In this document: positions 44,438 to 54,328 of the stretch, piece after piece | How the letters are laid out: the number at the start of each line of letters is the position of its first letter | Position numbering within the stretch: the stretch's first letter is position 1 | DNA from: Cytophagales bacterium UBA2561 | Lineage (GTDB): Bacteria; Bacteroidota; Bacteroidia; Cytophagales; Thermoflexibacteraceae | Length of the DNA: 64,000 bases | Direction: 5' to 3' | Assembly: GCA_002340355.1 (NCBI GenBank) | Contig: DDLX01000043.1 | Coordinates: 124,001 to 188,000 of the forward strand | Position numbers and translations under genes: made by a program | Notes under the pieces: generated by a model | Databases searched by the model: none | The model's input: the letters and a program-made list of their open reading frames with translations, nothing else | What the model was told of the DNA's origin: nothing

Positions 44438-44700
44438 GAATTAAAGGTTATGGAAAAGTCTTTAAATTAAACCGTACTAAAGTCTAATTAGAATTCAAAA
44501 AAATGGTTTACTTTTCAAGTATAAATCCGATAAAATTAGTAACTTTCGAGAAGTATTATAAATGATAATTATATTGGATTTTTCCATCTTAATACACATA
44601 CCATTCAGATAACTTTTCGTTCTTTTCAGAAAGCAGGGCATAAATTTTGCCGAATAATAAAAAAATTACGAGACAATTTTGATTCAAGCGTTACCTCTCT

Positions 44701-46659
44701 ATGCGACAACTTCGCCGACTTTATAGGTTAATTTACTGTTTTATCGGACTACAACTTCTTACTTTAATCTCTGTATTAGGACAAAATTCTTGGACTGATT
44801 TACAGAAAACAGGAAAAGGGGAGGTGGTTGTTTATTATACCGATGTTAAACCTTTTGTGTATTTCCAAGGAAATGATAGTTTGAAAGGAATTGAGTACGA
44901 ATTATTTGAGGCTTTTATCGGATTCGTGAATCAGAAATACCGCCTTATGCCAAAAGTTCGTTACGTCTATTTAGCAACTTTCAATGAACTGCATGAGTAT
45001 ATGAAAACCGCTCCTACGGGGGCATTTGCGCTGTCTGCTTTTTCAATTACTGAATCTCGAAAAAACTATTTCCAGTTTTCACCACCCTATATGCCTGATG
45101 TTGAAATTATGGTTTCGAGTGAAAACCTACCTGTTATTCAAGATAGTACAGAGTTTATCCAAATTTTTCAGAAAGCTAAAGCACTAACCCTTCAAGGAAC
45201 AACTTTTGAAAGTGAACTTCTGAAGTTAAAAAAATTACAACCAACTTTGAGGATTGAATATGAACAAAAACATGACTATGTTTATGATCGTATTTCTCAA
45301 GATAGTAATTTGTTTAGCTTCGCAAATTTAGCGGATTATTTATACCGAAGTAAGACACGCTATCCCATGAAACGTCAAATCATTTTCAAGACTGAACGGG
45401 AAGGTTTGGCGATAGTAATGCCACGAAATACGGATTGGAATGAGCCGATAAGTGCTTTTTTTGCAAGTGATACCTTCCCCAAAGTCACGAAAAAAATCTT
45501 ACAAAAGTATCTCGGTGAAGATGTTCGGGAATTGGTCTTGAAAATGGCTAAGGAAGACACTCAAGCACAAGAACAGATAGCACTTCTGAAAGAAGAAAAT
45601 ATTATTAATCAACAGAAAATTAGGTTTGACGAGGATAAAATTGAGCAACAATCTTTACTAAATCGTGCTTTTATTGCTTTTGTGATGATTTTGGCAATTT
45701 TTGTAGTGATTTCCTATGTCGCTTTTCGGGTTCAGCAAAGCCAAAAAAAGTTACTAGCAAAACAAAATAAACAAATTGAATCTCAACGGACACAATTAGA
45801 AGCCCAAAACGAAGCTCTTCAAAATCGAGAAAAAGAACTTCAGCACAAAAACACCGAAATTCAGGCTAAAAATACTGCTATCCAAAAACAAAATCAAAGT
45901 ATTACAGATAGTATTCGTGCGGCACAAGTCATTCAGGATGCCTTACTTCCGTTCCAAAGTACATTAGATGAATTATTCAAAGACCATTTTTTATTATATC
46001 TTCCACAGTCTATTGTTTCTGGTGATTTTTTCTGGGTTTCTCGAATAGAAAATAAGACATTTGTAGCGGTCATTGATTGTACGGGACATGGAGTGCCAGG
46101 TGCATTTATGTCGATGATTGGGCAGGCTTATTTGAATAAAATTATTAATGAAAACCACATTTATGAACCACATCATATTTTAGAAAATTTTCATGAAAAT
46201 GTATGGGTAAATCTCAAACAAGATGAAATTAAAGAACATACTGCTTATGGTATGGATGTTTGTATGACCGTTATTGAAAAAGATACAAAAGATAATATAA
46301 AATTGTATTTTGCAGGTGCAAAACGCCCGTTGTTTTATATTCATAAAGAGAGATTACATGAGATTCGAGGGACTCGCCGTTCAATCGGGGGACGACCAAA
46401 AAAGAAATTTACTCCATTCAAAACGCACGAAATCTTATTAAATGCAGGCGACGTGATTTATCTTACGACTGATGGCTATGTTGATAATGGGAATCCTAAA
46501 CGGCAAAACTTTGGTAGCCAGCAATTAATAAAATTATTACAAGCCAATTATGCCAAACCACTTACTGTACAAGGCGAAATTTTATTACAAGCATTGAAAG
46601 AACATCAACAAGATGCCGAACAACGAGACGATATTACCGTTTTGGGCGTAAGAATTTAA
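44701..46659 (+). CDS. SpoIIE-type phosphatase with periplasmic solute-binding sensor
   Basis: A 652-residue transmembrane signalling protein. After a signal segment (LIYCFIGLQLLTLISVLG near 10-27), residues 30-285 look like a periplasmic solute-binding domain of the SBP_bac_3 type (VVVYYTDVKPFVYFQG, GIEYELFEAFIGF, ALSAFSITESRKNYF). A short helix, one membrane helix near 323-343 and a coiled coil of about 60 residues follow. The C-terminal PP2C-like SpoIIE domain from about 405 shows AAQVIQDALLPF, SGDFFWVS, IDCTGHGVPGAFMSM and TTDGYVDNG with RDDITVLGVRI. SpoIIE phosphatases dephosphorylate anti-sigma-antagonist proteins. An amino-acid-like ligand is suggested. No target anti-sigma or STAS gene is adjacent. 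Confidence 0.87.
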   Translation: MRQLRRLYRLIYCFIGLQLLTLISVLGQNSWTDLQKTGKGEVVVYYTDVKPFVYFQGNDSLKGIEYELFEAFIGFVNQKYRLMPKVRYVYLATFNELHEYMKTAPTGAFALSAFSITESRKNYFQFSPPYMPDVEIMVSSENLPVIQDSTEFIQIFQKAKALTLQGTTFESELLKLKKLQPTLRIEYEQKHDYVYDRISQDSNLFSFANLADYLYRSKTRYPMKRQIIFKTEREGLAIVMPRNTDWNEPISAFFASDTFPKVTKKILQKYLGEDVRELVLKMAKEDTQAQEQIALLKEENIINQQKIRFDEDKIEQQSLLNRAFIAFVMILAIFVVISYVAFRVQQSQKKLLAKQNKQIESQRTQLEAQNEALQNREKELQHKNTEIQAKNTAIQKQNQSITDSIRAAQVIQDALLPFQSTLDELFKDHFLLYLPQSIVSGDFFWVSRIENKTFVAVIDCTGHGVPGAFMSMIGQAYLNKIINENHIYEPHHILENFHENVWVNLKQDEIKEHTAYGMDVCMTVIEKDTKDNIKLYFAGAKRPLFYIHKERLHEIRGTRRSIGGRPKKKFTPFKTHEILLNAGDVIYLTTDGYVDNGNPKRQNFGSQQLIKLLQANYAKPLTVQGEILLQALKEHQQDAEQRDDITVLGVRI

Positions 46660-47007
46660 TGTATTATTTTATCGTCTCTTAACGAATTGAAACTCATATA
46701 AAACAACTGATATTGAACTTTCTAGGGCTTTGAAATGCTTAAAAAAGAAGGATTACCTGAACAAGTTGTGCTAAAACCTTATCAATCAAATGTTTTTTCA
46801 TACCGAATAGGGAGAATAACTTCCCTGCAATTTACTTTTACCTATTTTGTAAACAAGGAGGCTGGCAATGTTTTTGTGAATCATTTTAACACAAATTGAC
46901 ATCAAAAATCTTATTACAGGTTTTACCGATTTTCTTGAAACAAACAACAAGAAAAGACAGACACACAACAGACAAAATCAATCAAAAGAACTCGGTTGTT
47001 TACTGTT
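46660..47007. other. Intergenic region, 348 bases, with a possible 54-codon frame
   Basis: This lies between the two SpoIIE genes on the plus strand. A frame of 54 codons (ATG 46735 to TGA 46899, beginning MLKKEGLPEQ) has no recognised family and no clear ribosome-binding site, so it is not called. The second SpoIIE promoter should lie near 46900-46990. No hairpin with a T-run was seen after the first gene. Confidence 0.35.
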
Positions 47008-49221
47008 ATGAAAAAACATTTACTGCTCATTGTTACCTTTATTTTTTGGCAATTTACCACATATGCTCAAATTGAAGAGCAATTCGTAAAAGGGCAAGTC
47101 ATTGATCAGCGTGGTATGCCAATTGATGAAGTTAAAATATCCATCAATGATAGTCCTTTCGCCCTAAGTGATAAGGATGGCTTTTTTCAGATACGTTTAC
47201 CTTCTGATATGCTTACTCCTAAGGATATTACTATTATTAAAGAAGGCTGGAAGTATCGTGTTTGGAGAGAGGAAGATGATTTAATTAAGGTCATCTTAAA
47301 ACCTACCCCACATTTTTTACGAGGACGTGTAATTAATGAATTTAATATGCCGATGGAAGGCGTAAAGGTTTCTATTCGAGGTGAAACACATCCCGCTACT
47401 CGTACAATTACTGATGATAAAGGTGGATTTAGTATGCAACTCCCACGACATATCCGCGTCTCTGACCAAACCCGATTTATGGCAGATGGTATCCGAGTAC
47501 ATGAAAAAGATGCCGTTTTCTTTAGAAATAATACGTTTGTATCTATCAAACTGCATAGCGTTCAGGTAGCTAGTGTGGCTCATGTGATTGTTTATAATGA
47601 GCATATGCGACCTGTGGAAGGAGTTCGGGTTTTGATAGATGGACATCCTTATACAACCGATGTACATGGTGAATTTACCTTAAAAAATGGAAAGGAGTTG
47701 GTCGTAACTGATCATAGTGAATTTATGGTAGAAGGATACGTCATAAATAAATTAGACTATGTGGATATTGACCACTATATGTATATTCATATCAAGACCG
47801 AAGGTACTGATCGTTACATTATGCAAGATTCTTCTTTCACGGATTATACTCGGAAATTCAATTATATTTTTAATCAACTAGAGTTAGAAAAGCAATTATT
47901 AGCTGAGAAAAGTAATAAATTACGAAAAGAAATTGAGAAAGTACAAGGACGACTTTCCCGTACTGATTTGAGTGATAATCGTAGAGAAACACTAAAAGAA
48001 TATTTAACCCGACTAGAGCGAGAATTGGTTGAAAATGAGGTAGCTTACGAAGATGCCCACGAAAAAACGAATGATGTCTTAGGAAGACTTAAATTAATGA
48101 TTTTAGAAAAAGATTCACTTCATTCGGTAACTTCCGAAAATCTAGAAATTGCTAAAACCGAACATGAAGAAACTCGTAAGGATTTTAACCAAAAATTCAT
48201 TATTTTCCTATTAATTGGCACAGTAATGTTAGTCCTATTATTTGTATACTATCGAGTGTCTCGGAGGATGTTTCATCAAAAGGAACAATTAGAAATCCAA
48301 AAGACAAAATTGGAAGAACATGTTAAAGTAATTAATTCGAAAAATAATGAAATGAAGGAAGCCAATGAGGAGATTCGTATTAAAAATGAAGCTCTTGAAA
48401 TTCAAAAAGGAGAAATTGAACAACAAAACTTACATATTACTGCCAGTATTACTTATGCTAGACGAATTCAACGAGCGATGTTGCCTCGCACTAAGGAAAT
48501 TCAAAGAGTTTTTCCTGATTCCTTTGTATTATTCAAACCTCGTGATATTGTTTCAGGGGATTTTTATTGGTTTTATCATCCTGATTCTGAGAGTTCTGAG
48601 ACTATTGTCGCCCCTGAAAATCAACATAAAGCTGTCATTGCTGCCATTGATTGTACAGGGCATGGGGTGCCAGGAGCATTTATGTCAATGGTTGGGGATT
48701 CATTATTAAATCAAATTGTCAAATTACAACGGATTTTCTCGCCTGACCAAATCCTAAGTGAGCTTAGTTCTGGAGTGATTAGTACACTCAAACAAGACGA
48801 AAATAAAAATCGGGATGGCATGGACTTGGGCTTGTGTGTGGTTGACTATAAACGAAAAGTTTTAGAATTTGCAGGAGCTAAAAACTCCTTAGTTTATGTT
48901 CAAAATAATGAACTTTTTGAGCTTCGAGGAGATAAAATGTCAATTGGTGGACTCAAGGCTAAAAATATAAAATTTAATAAACAAACATTAAATATTGAAA
49001 AAAGTACAGTTTGTTATTTATTCTCAGATGGTTATCAAGACCAATTTGGCGGAAATCACAACCGAAAATTTATGAAAAAGCAATTGCATCAATTATTACT
49101 CCGAATTCACAAAGAACCTTTTCACATTCAACGTGATATTTTGGAAGATACTATTGAAGCATGGAGAAATGGACAACGTCAAATTGATGATATTTTATTA
49201 ATAGGATTTAAAGTATCATAA
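47008..49221 (+). CDS. SpoIIE-type phosphatase with carboxypeptidase-regulatory-like sensor
   Basis: A 737-residue protein read from ATG 47008 (a TTG 12 bases upstream is unlikely). After a signal peptide ending near YAQ at 20-22, three repeated beta-sandwich units of about 75-85 residues follow. They resemble carboxypeptidase-regulatory/CnaB-type domains and begin at FVKGQVIDQRGMPIDE near 26, FLRGRVINEFNMPMEG near 105 and VIVYNEHMRPVEGVRV near 193. A coiled coil near 285-395, one membrane helix near 396-417, a second coiled coil and a SpoIIE phosphatase domain from 480 complete it (ARRIQRAMLP, SGDFYWF, IDCTGHGVPGAFMSMV, FSDGYQDQFGG). This is an unusual input domain for SpoIIE. The output is probably a partner-switch protein. 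Confidence 0.85.
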   Translation: MKKHLLLIVTFIFWQFTTYAQIEEQFVKGQVIDQRGMPIDEVKISINDSPFALSDKDGFFQIRLPSDMLTPKDITIIKEGWKYRVWREEDDLIKVILKPTPHFLRGRVINEFNMPMEGVKVSIRGETHPATRTITDDKGGFSMQLPRHIRVSDQTRFMADGIRVHEKDAVFFRNNTFVSIKLHSVQVASVAHVIVYNEHMRPVEGVRVLIDGHPYTTDVHGEFTLKNGKELVVTDHSEFMVEGYVINKLDYVDIDHYMYIHIKTEGTDRYIMQDSSFTDYTRKFNYIFNQLELEKQLLAEKSNKLRKEIEKVQGRLSRTDLSDNRRETLKEYLTRLERELVENEVAYEDAHEKTNDVLGRLKLMILEKDSLHSVTSENLEIAKTEHEETRKDFNQKFIIFLLIGTVMLVLLFVYYRVSRRMFHQKEQLEIQKTKLEEHVKVINSKNNEMKEANEEIRIKNEALEIQKGEIEQQNLHITASITYARRIQRAMLPRTKEIQRVFPDSFVLFKPRDIVSGDFYWFYHPDSESSETIVAPENQHKAVIAAIDCTGHGVPGAFMSMVGDSLLNQIVKLQRIFSPDQILSELSSGVISTLKQDENKNRDGMDLGLCVVDYKRKVLEFAGAKNSLVYVQNNELFELRGDKMSIGGLKAKNIKFNKQTLNIEKSTVCYLFSDGYQDQFGGNHNRKFMKKQLHQLLLRIHKEPFHIQRDILEDTIEAWRNGQRQIDDILLIGFKVS

Positions 49222-49654
49222 ATAGTTAAAAATAAAGAATTCTATTTGTATAGAAAACTATAATGATAAATTATATAAAGCTATCTTTAAGTAAAAAATT
49301 GAAAAAAACACCTAAAAATCTTACAACCTGATAAATTTTGCATCCTTAAACGATTATCGGAGCTAAAAAGTATAAAAAATACAAAATATATAATTCTAAA
49401 AGCCGATTTTTGTCCTAAAATTTCGGAAAATCCTTTTTAAGGAGAATATGTACTGCGAATAACTTGATGAAAAATTGTCTTAGTTATCTTGAAAAATAAA
49501 CAAAAAAAGACAAAAATTTGACAATAAATACACTAAAAAAAGTCTATCTGGTACATTACATCTGCCTATCCAAAATTCAAAATAAAAGCCGAAATTTGTA
49601 TTTTTACGTAAACTTATAGAGTTCTTAGGACTGAGATTGTAGCAAACTGCCGAT
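49222..49654. other. Intergenic region, 433 bases
   Basis: AT-rich sequence between the second SpoIIE gene and the AI-2E family gene. Several short runs such as AAAGCCGATTTT and AAAGCCGAAATTTG recur loosely near 49400 and 49590. No strong hairpin, tRNA-like fold or credible frame was found. The promoter of the transporter gene should lie within the last 80 bases. Confidence 0.35.
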
Positions 49655-50782
49655 ATGATTTTTAATAAAACCACTTTAAGCCTACTTGCCATTACGGGAG
49701 GCGTGCTTTTTATGGCGTGGTTATTTTCAGATATTGTCCTTTACTTTGTGATTTCGATGGTGCTAGCTGGCATCCTAAAAACCCCAACCAACTACATCAG
49801 CCAGACCCAAATTGGTAATTTTCGGATTCCGAGAGTTACAGCTATCTTAACCTCTTTTGGAATTTTGGCAGGAATTATTTTTCTTTTTATACTGATATTC
49901 AAGCCATTAGTTTCTGATCAAATTAAGGTGGTGAGTGAAATAAATTATGACACTTTACTCCTTCAAATCAGCGATCCTATTACCCGTTTTGAACGATTTT
50001 TGATTAAAAATAATATTATGCACGAATCCGAAGGGTTCATTATGAATAGTATTACAAATAAAATTGCCACATTGGGTGAGGAACTAAAATTTGGAGATAT
50101 TATTAATGGGGTCATTTCAACCACAGGTAATTTTTTGATAGCTGTCATTGCGGTGCTTTTTATTACCTTCTTTTTGCTCTTTGAAAAGGGAATTATCCGA
50201 CGAAATATTTTAGCAATTGTTCCCAATGCTTATTTTGAAGTAACGATTAGTGCCTTATACAAAATTGAAAAATTGCTTTCAAACTATTTACTTGGATTAT
50301 TATTACAAATGTTATCTGTTTTTACGGTAGTGTCTTTCGGATTAATTTTAGGTGGGGTTAAATATGCGGTAACAATTGGTGTCTTTGCGGCAGTAGCTAA
50401 TTTGATTCCATTTATCGGTCCTTTTATTGGAGCTATTTTTGGGTTAATCGTAGGACTTTCTACAACTGCTCCTGAATTGGGTGAAACTGTACTAATGGGT
50501 GGTTATATTTTTCTGAGTATTAAGATATTAACAGTTTTTGCATTTGTTCAGCTAACGGATAATTTAATGCTTCAACCAATTATTTTTTCAAAAAGCGTAA
50601 AAGCACACCCACTAGAAATTTTTATTATCGTATTTGCAGGAGCAACGCTGGCGGGTGCTATTGGAATGATTGCGGCTATTCCAACTTATACAGTTTTACG
50701 AGTTTCTTTTTTGGAACTTCAAAAAGGATACAAACAATATCGAATTTTTAAGTACCAAAAATTGTTTTCAGATAAACAATAG
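49655..50782 (+). CDS. AI-2E family transporter
   Basis: A 375-residue inner-membrane protein of the AI-2E/UPF0118 family. There are about eight hydrophobic segments. Helices near 10-45 and 65-85 flank an extracytoplasmic region rich in Lys/Asp, and the second half is strongly hydrophobic. The conserved VANLIPFIGPFIGAIFGLIVG lies near 248-268 and MLQPIIFSKSVKAHPLEIF near 305-323, typical of this family. Members include the E. coli TqsA protein and an antiporter branch, so the substrate is not certain. An OmpA-type gene follows after 40 bases and is probably co-transcribed. Confidence 0.9.
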   Translation: MIFNKTTLSLLAITGGVLFMAWLFSDIVLYFVISMVLAGILKTPTNYISQTQIGNFRIPRVTAILTSFGILAGIIFLFILIFKPLVSDQIKVVSEINYDTLLLQISDPITRFERFLIKNNIMHESEGFIMNSITNKIATLGEELKFGDIINGVISTTGNFLIAVIAVLFITFFLLFEKGIIRRNILAIVPNAYFEVTISALYKIEKLLSNYLLGLLLQMLSVFTVVSFGLILGGVKYAVTIGVFAAVANLIPFIGPFIGAIFGLIVGLSTTAPELGETVLMGGYIFLSIKILTVFAFVQLTDNLMLQPIIFSKSVKAHPLEIFIIVFAGATLAGAIGMIAAIPTYTVLRVSFLELQKGYKQYRIFKYQKLFSDKQ

Positions 50783-50822
50783 CAAAGTTACTTTGATTTT
50801 AGTTCTAAACAAACAACACAAA

Positions 50823-51977
50823 ATGATAATTCAACCATACTCCTTATCAATAGTTTCAATGCTATTGATGCTATCTTTTTTGGGGAACGCTTGGGGTTCA
50901 GAATCTACTGAATTTCAGCCAGAAAAAGTACATCCTCCTGATGAAAATCTCCAAATTTTATGGGAAGAAATCACAGGGAAGCACTTTCCTGTAGCGATTA
51001 TTTCAGGAACTTTAGAGGCTTATGATGCTGAAGTAGGCACATCCGTAGAATTAAAACTGCGAGTGATTGACCAAATAAATAAAAAGGAACAAGAATGGAT
51101 TTATGATCCGTTGAAGGTCAGTGGGGAATATAAAATGTTTTTACGTCCAAATCGGACTTACGAAATTCATATTATTCCGCTCAAAGAAGGTTACAAGGAA
51201 CACAAAACTCAAATTTATATTCCTCGAAGTACTTATGCCTATGAATTTAGTCGAAAGCTACGTTTGGATGCCTTAAAATCTGAAACAGGACAAGTGATTG
51301 CTACCAAGGTTTCAGTAATTCAGTCTTCGCATCGATTTACTAGATCGGCAGAAATTAAACGAGGTTCAGCATATTATGATGGCTTAATCGGAATCACCAT
51401 GACAGCTATCGAACGCTCTGATTCTGAAAAATTTATGCAATTGGTTTATTCAGGGCATATTCCCGATACAATTACCCAACAACTTCACTTAGAAGAAGTT
51501 AAATCTAATCCACATTACGACAGATTAATTACAACTATCGAAACAGCGATTGAAAAAGGAAATCGTACACCAATTGATAGTTTAATTGAGACTTCGGAAA
51601 TGTTGAATGAAGCGTATATTAGTGATAAATTTCTACTTGATCGCACAGCAATCCATTCGGAAAGTTTTCATTTTGATAAAGGATCATCCTTAATTGCTCC
51701 GAAAGATGCTGGTCGATTAAAATTATTGGCACAGACCCTAAAGAAAGGTGAAAAAAAATACATTTTGCAGATTAATGGGTATAGCGATTTGGATGGCTTA
51801 GAAGCTCAAAATGAATTACTTTCTAAACAACGAGCCGTGAATATTTTACAAGTATTACAGAAATATCAAGTGAAATCAGAAAATTTAATTCTAATTTTAA
51901 ATGGTTTTGGCTCTATTGAAACAGATGATCCCCAAAAAGGACGGCGTGCTGATGTCCGTATCTTTGAGTTGCCATAA
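50823..51977 (+). CDS. OmpA-family peptidoglycan-associated protein
   Basis: A 384-residue exported protein read from ATG 50823 (MIIQPYSLSIVSML). A longer frame reading back into the AI-2E gene is rejected. A signal peptide ends near WGSE. The N-terminal part has a beta-sandwich-like segment (YRVIDQI-type strands, VSGEYKMFLRPNRTYEI near 105-121) similar to carboxypeptidase-regulatory folds. The C-terminal OmpA-type domain near 275-384 includes FHFDKGSSLIAPKDAGRL, LQINGYSDLDGLEAQNELLS and the arginine motif KGRRADVRIF. Such domains bind peptidoglycan. The spacing of 40 bases suggests an operon with the AI-2E gene. Confidence 0.85.
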   Translation: MIIQPYSLSIVSMLLMLSFLGNAWGSESTEFQPEKVHPPDENLQILWEEITGKHFPVAIISGTLEAYDAEVGTSVELKLRVIDQINKKEQEWIYDPLKVSGEYKMFLRPNRTYEIHIIPLKEGYKEHKTQIYIPRSTYAYEFSRKLRLDALKSETGQVIATKVSVIQSSHRFTRSAEIKRGSAYYDGLIGITMTAIERSDSEKFMQLVYSGHIPDTITQQLHLEEVKSNPHYDRLITTIETAIEKGNRTPIDSLIETSEMLNEAYISDKFLLDRTAIHSESFHFDKGSSLIAPKDAGRLKLLAQTLKKGEKKYILQINGYSDLDGLEAQNELLSKQRAVNILQVLQKYQVKSENLILILNGFGSIETDDPQKGRRADVRIFELP

Positions 51978-52006
51978 AGCTAAAAATTGAAAAAAGCCAT
52001 TAAAAA

Positions 52007-52038
52007 TTTGTCAAAAATCCCAATAAAAAGAATCTTTG
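52007..52038 (+). promoter_or_regulatory. Bacteroidota-type promoter before the YfiR-family gene
   Basis: A TTTG box at 52007-52010 is followed by a 20-base spacer and AATCTTTG at 52031-52038, close to the Bacteroidota TTTG / TAnnTTTG consensus with one mismatch in the second box. It lies about 110 bases before the gene at 52148 and fits a start site near 52045. Confidence 0.45.
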
Positions 52039-52147
52039 TACATTAGTGATTTAGTATCTTGCATTTGACACAAAGCCATTTAATATAGACCCATTTTTAC
52101 GGATTGAAGAACTCAGATGCTCAAAATCAAACCAAACAGGAAATTCA

Positions 52148-52708
52148 TTGCGACAAACTTACCGAAAAATAATGCAGATTTTGTTAGCTTTTACCTTGAT
52201 AAGCAGTAGTTTATTCTCGAAAGGATTAGCGCAGCAAACCGTTTATACCGAATATGAAATCAAGGCGGCTTTAATTTTTGGGTTTATTCAACATATTACC
52301 CTTTCAGAACCCGCACAGAATCGAGCGGGGAACAAAATTCGGATTGGCATTTTGGGAGAAGATCCTTTTGGAACGATGATAGATGATATGTTTCGAGGAA
52401 GACAAGTGCAAAATGGCAAAACACTCGAAGTGATACGAGCTGGCAAAAATGCAAGTGTCAAAAACTTAGCCTCTTGTCAAGTGATTTTTGTAGCTTCTTC
52501 AGAATATGCTAAGATGCTGGAAATCATTAATTTTGCTACTTCCAGAGGCATCTTAACAATTAGTGACCGAGTGCCTGAGTTTTGTGAGCGGGGAGGGATT
52601 ATCAATTTTACAGGCAATAAAGAAGAGTTCCAAATTAATGTAGATGCCGCTAAAGCAAATGGTATGATTGTAAGTTCACAATTATTAAAATTAATTAGAA
52701 AAGAATAA
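52148..52708 (+). CDS. YfiR family (DUF4154) periplasmic protein
   Basis: A 186-residue exported protein of the YfiR/DUF4154 family. It is read from TTG 52148; the next in-frame ATG is at 52172 and removes most of the signal peptide's basic start, so TTG is preferred, though not certain. The signal peptide ends near LAQQ. The mature part begins YEIKAALIFGFIQHITL, and continues IRIGILGEDPFGTMID near 58-73, the CQVIFVASSEYAKML region near 110 and the family's GIINFTGNKEEFQINVDA near 150-167. In Pseudomonas YfiR represses a diguanylate cyclase; in Bacteroidota the partner is often a histidine kinase or phosphatase. Here no cyclase is adjacent. Confidence 0.88.
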   Translation: MRQTYRKIMQILLAFTLISSSLFSKGLAQQTVYTEYEIKAALIFGFIQHITLSEPAQNRAGNKIRIGILGEDPFGTMIDDMFRGRQVQNGKTLEVIRAGKNASVKNLASCQVIFVASSEYAKMLEIINFATSRGILTISDRVPEFCERGGIINFTGNKEEFQINVDAAKANGMIVSSQLLKLIRKE

Positions 52709-52830
52709 ATAATATATAAAAATTTTGTTTTCAAGTATTTGAATCTATTCATTTTTTGAGCTTGAATAGGTTTAAGTCAAAATAGAAATAGACAAATGAT
52801 AATTAGATAAAGACACAAAACGAGAATAAC

Positions 52831-54318
52831 TTGACAAATCAAACTCATCAGTTTATTATCCGAAATAAAGCTGACCAAATTAAAACCTTCATCACCGATT
52901 TTGCCTTTGAACAAGCTTTTGAGTTACTCAAAATTTTGAGCCAAGAGGTCGGTAAATGGGAAAAATATGAAGATGAAATTGAAATCTTACACGTGTATTA
53001 TTTAGATACGGAACGTCAATTTGGAAAGCATCAAGAAGATTATTTTTTTGTCAAACAGTTACTACAAACGCTCAAAAGCCTCCTTCAAGATATCCAAAAA
53101 GATACTCAAAAAGATTATACGCTTGATCTCCAAGAGTACCATTTTTTGATTGCGGATGCCCAAAAATTTATTAAAATCTGTCCCGAACGAGCAGTCGATT
53201 GGCTGGAATCAGGGCATATTTGGCGAAAATATAAACAATACAAACCCGCTCTTGAAGCTTATCAAAAAGCAGTAGAAATCAATCCCAATTTTTATGAGGG
53301 ATGGCACAATTTGGCATTTTTTCATTATTCACTAGACCAATACGATGAAGCACTAAAAGCATGGCAGAAAGTCCTTGATATTCAGCCAACTGCCTATATT
53401 TGGACTTGTGTCGGACAGGTGCATTATGCTAGAGAAAATTATACCAAAGCAGTAAGTTGTTATCAAAATGCACTTCAGTTAAATTCTAAAAATGTATCAG
53501 CCTTAGAGGGCTTAGGGAATGCCTATAAGCAACAGAAAAGAACAAAAGAAGCTCTTATTATTTATCAACAAATCATTGATATTCAATATAATAGTTATAA
53601 AGTTTGGAATGCAATTGGTGATATTTATCGGGAATCGAATTGCCTTGATGAAGCCATTGAAGCCTATCAGAATACAGTCAAAATTCAGCCTGATTATTTC
53701 CTAGGATGGTACAATTTAGGATTCATGTTTGGAATACAACAAAACTATGATAAATCATTAAATTCCTATCTTAAAGCTATTGAAATTCAGCCAGATAATG
53801 CTACAATTTTGTTTTATGTTGCTATGATTTATATGTATCAAAGTCAATATTTGGAAGCTATTTCATTTTTTAATAAAATCCTGACAATTCAACCTGATTT
53901 TGGAGAAGTATGGAATAATTTGGGGGTATGTCACGAACGAGTGGAGCAGTTTGCAGAAGCTGAACAATGTTATCTCAAAGCATTGGAAATCAATCCTAAA
54001 GATCGTATGACTTATTCTTTTTTGGCTTGGACATATTTTATACAGGGAAAACTGAAACAAGCCGAAGAATATTATCTTAAAACACAAGAATTGACTTTTG
54101 ATGCCGATAAATATTTGTTTATGAATCGGGCACATATTGCACTTTGTAAGGGACAAATATCTGAAGCTCAACAACTTTATACCGAAAGCTTCAAGATTTA
54201 TAACTTTGAAGACAATTCGGATGATTTTTTTGAAGATATGAATACTGACTTCAAATATTTAGAGCCACATGGGGTGGCACAAGAAACTTTCGAATATGTA
54301 ATGAATCAATTTCGATAG
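52831..54318 (+). CDS. Ten-TPR protein with N-terminal helical domain
   Basis: A 495-residue soluble protein read from TTG 52831, since no ATG precedes the helical start. Residues 1-100 are a helical domain (IIRNKADQIKTFITDFAFEQ, LLKILSQEVGKW). They loosely resemble the small effector-associated helical domains found on Cytophagales TPR proteins; this is a weak resemblance. From about 120 to 460 there are ten TPR units such as AWQKVLDIQPT, CYQNALQLN and CYLKALEINPK. The last 35 residues are acidic. The role is scaffolding or protein interaction. It converges with the archaemetzincin gene, with 10 bases between. Confidence 0.85.
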   Translation: MTNQTHQFIIRNKADQIKTFITDFAFEQAFELLKILSQEVGKWEKYEDEIEILHVYYLDTERQFGKHQEDYFFVKQLLQTLKSLLQDIQKDTQKDYTLDLQEYHFLIADAQKFIKICPERAVDWLESGHIWRKYKQYKPALEAYQKAVEINPNFYEGWHNLAFFHYSLDQYDEALKAWQKVLDIQPTAYIWTCVGQVHYARENYTKAVSCYQNALQLNSKNVSALEGLGNAYKQQKRTKEALIIYQQIIDIQYNSYKVWNAIGDIYRESNCLDEAIEAYQNTVKIQPDYFLGWYNLGFMFGIQQNYDKSLNSYLKAIEIQPDNATILFYVAMIYMYQSQYLEAISFFNKILTIQPDFGEVWNNLGVCHERVEQFAEAEQCYLKALEINPKDRMTYSFLAWTYFIQGKLKQAEEYYLKTQELTFDADKYLFMNRAHIALCKGQISEAQQLYTESFKIYNFEDNSDDFFEDMNTDFKYLEPHGVAQETFEYVMNQFR

Positions 54319-54328
54319 CGTTAATAGG

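Noticed and set aside
46735..46899. A 54-codon frame (MLKKEGLPEQ) between the two SpoIIE genes
   Set aside because: No recognised family, no clear ribosome-binding site and no terminator. It could be a chance frame in a long promoter region.
50670..50822. An upstream extension of the OmpA-type protein into the AI-2E gene
   Set aside because: The extension reads through another gene in a different frame and removes the signal peptide from the N terminus. ATG 50823 begins a proper signal peptide.
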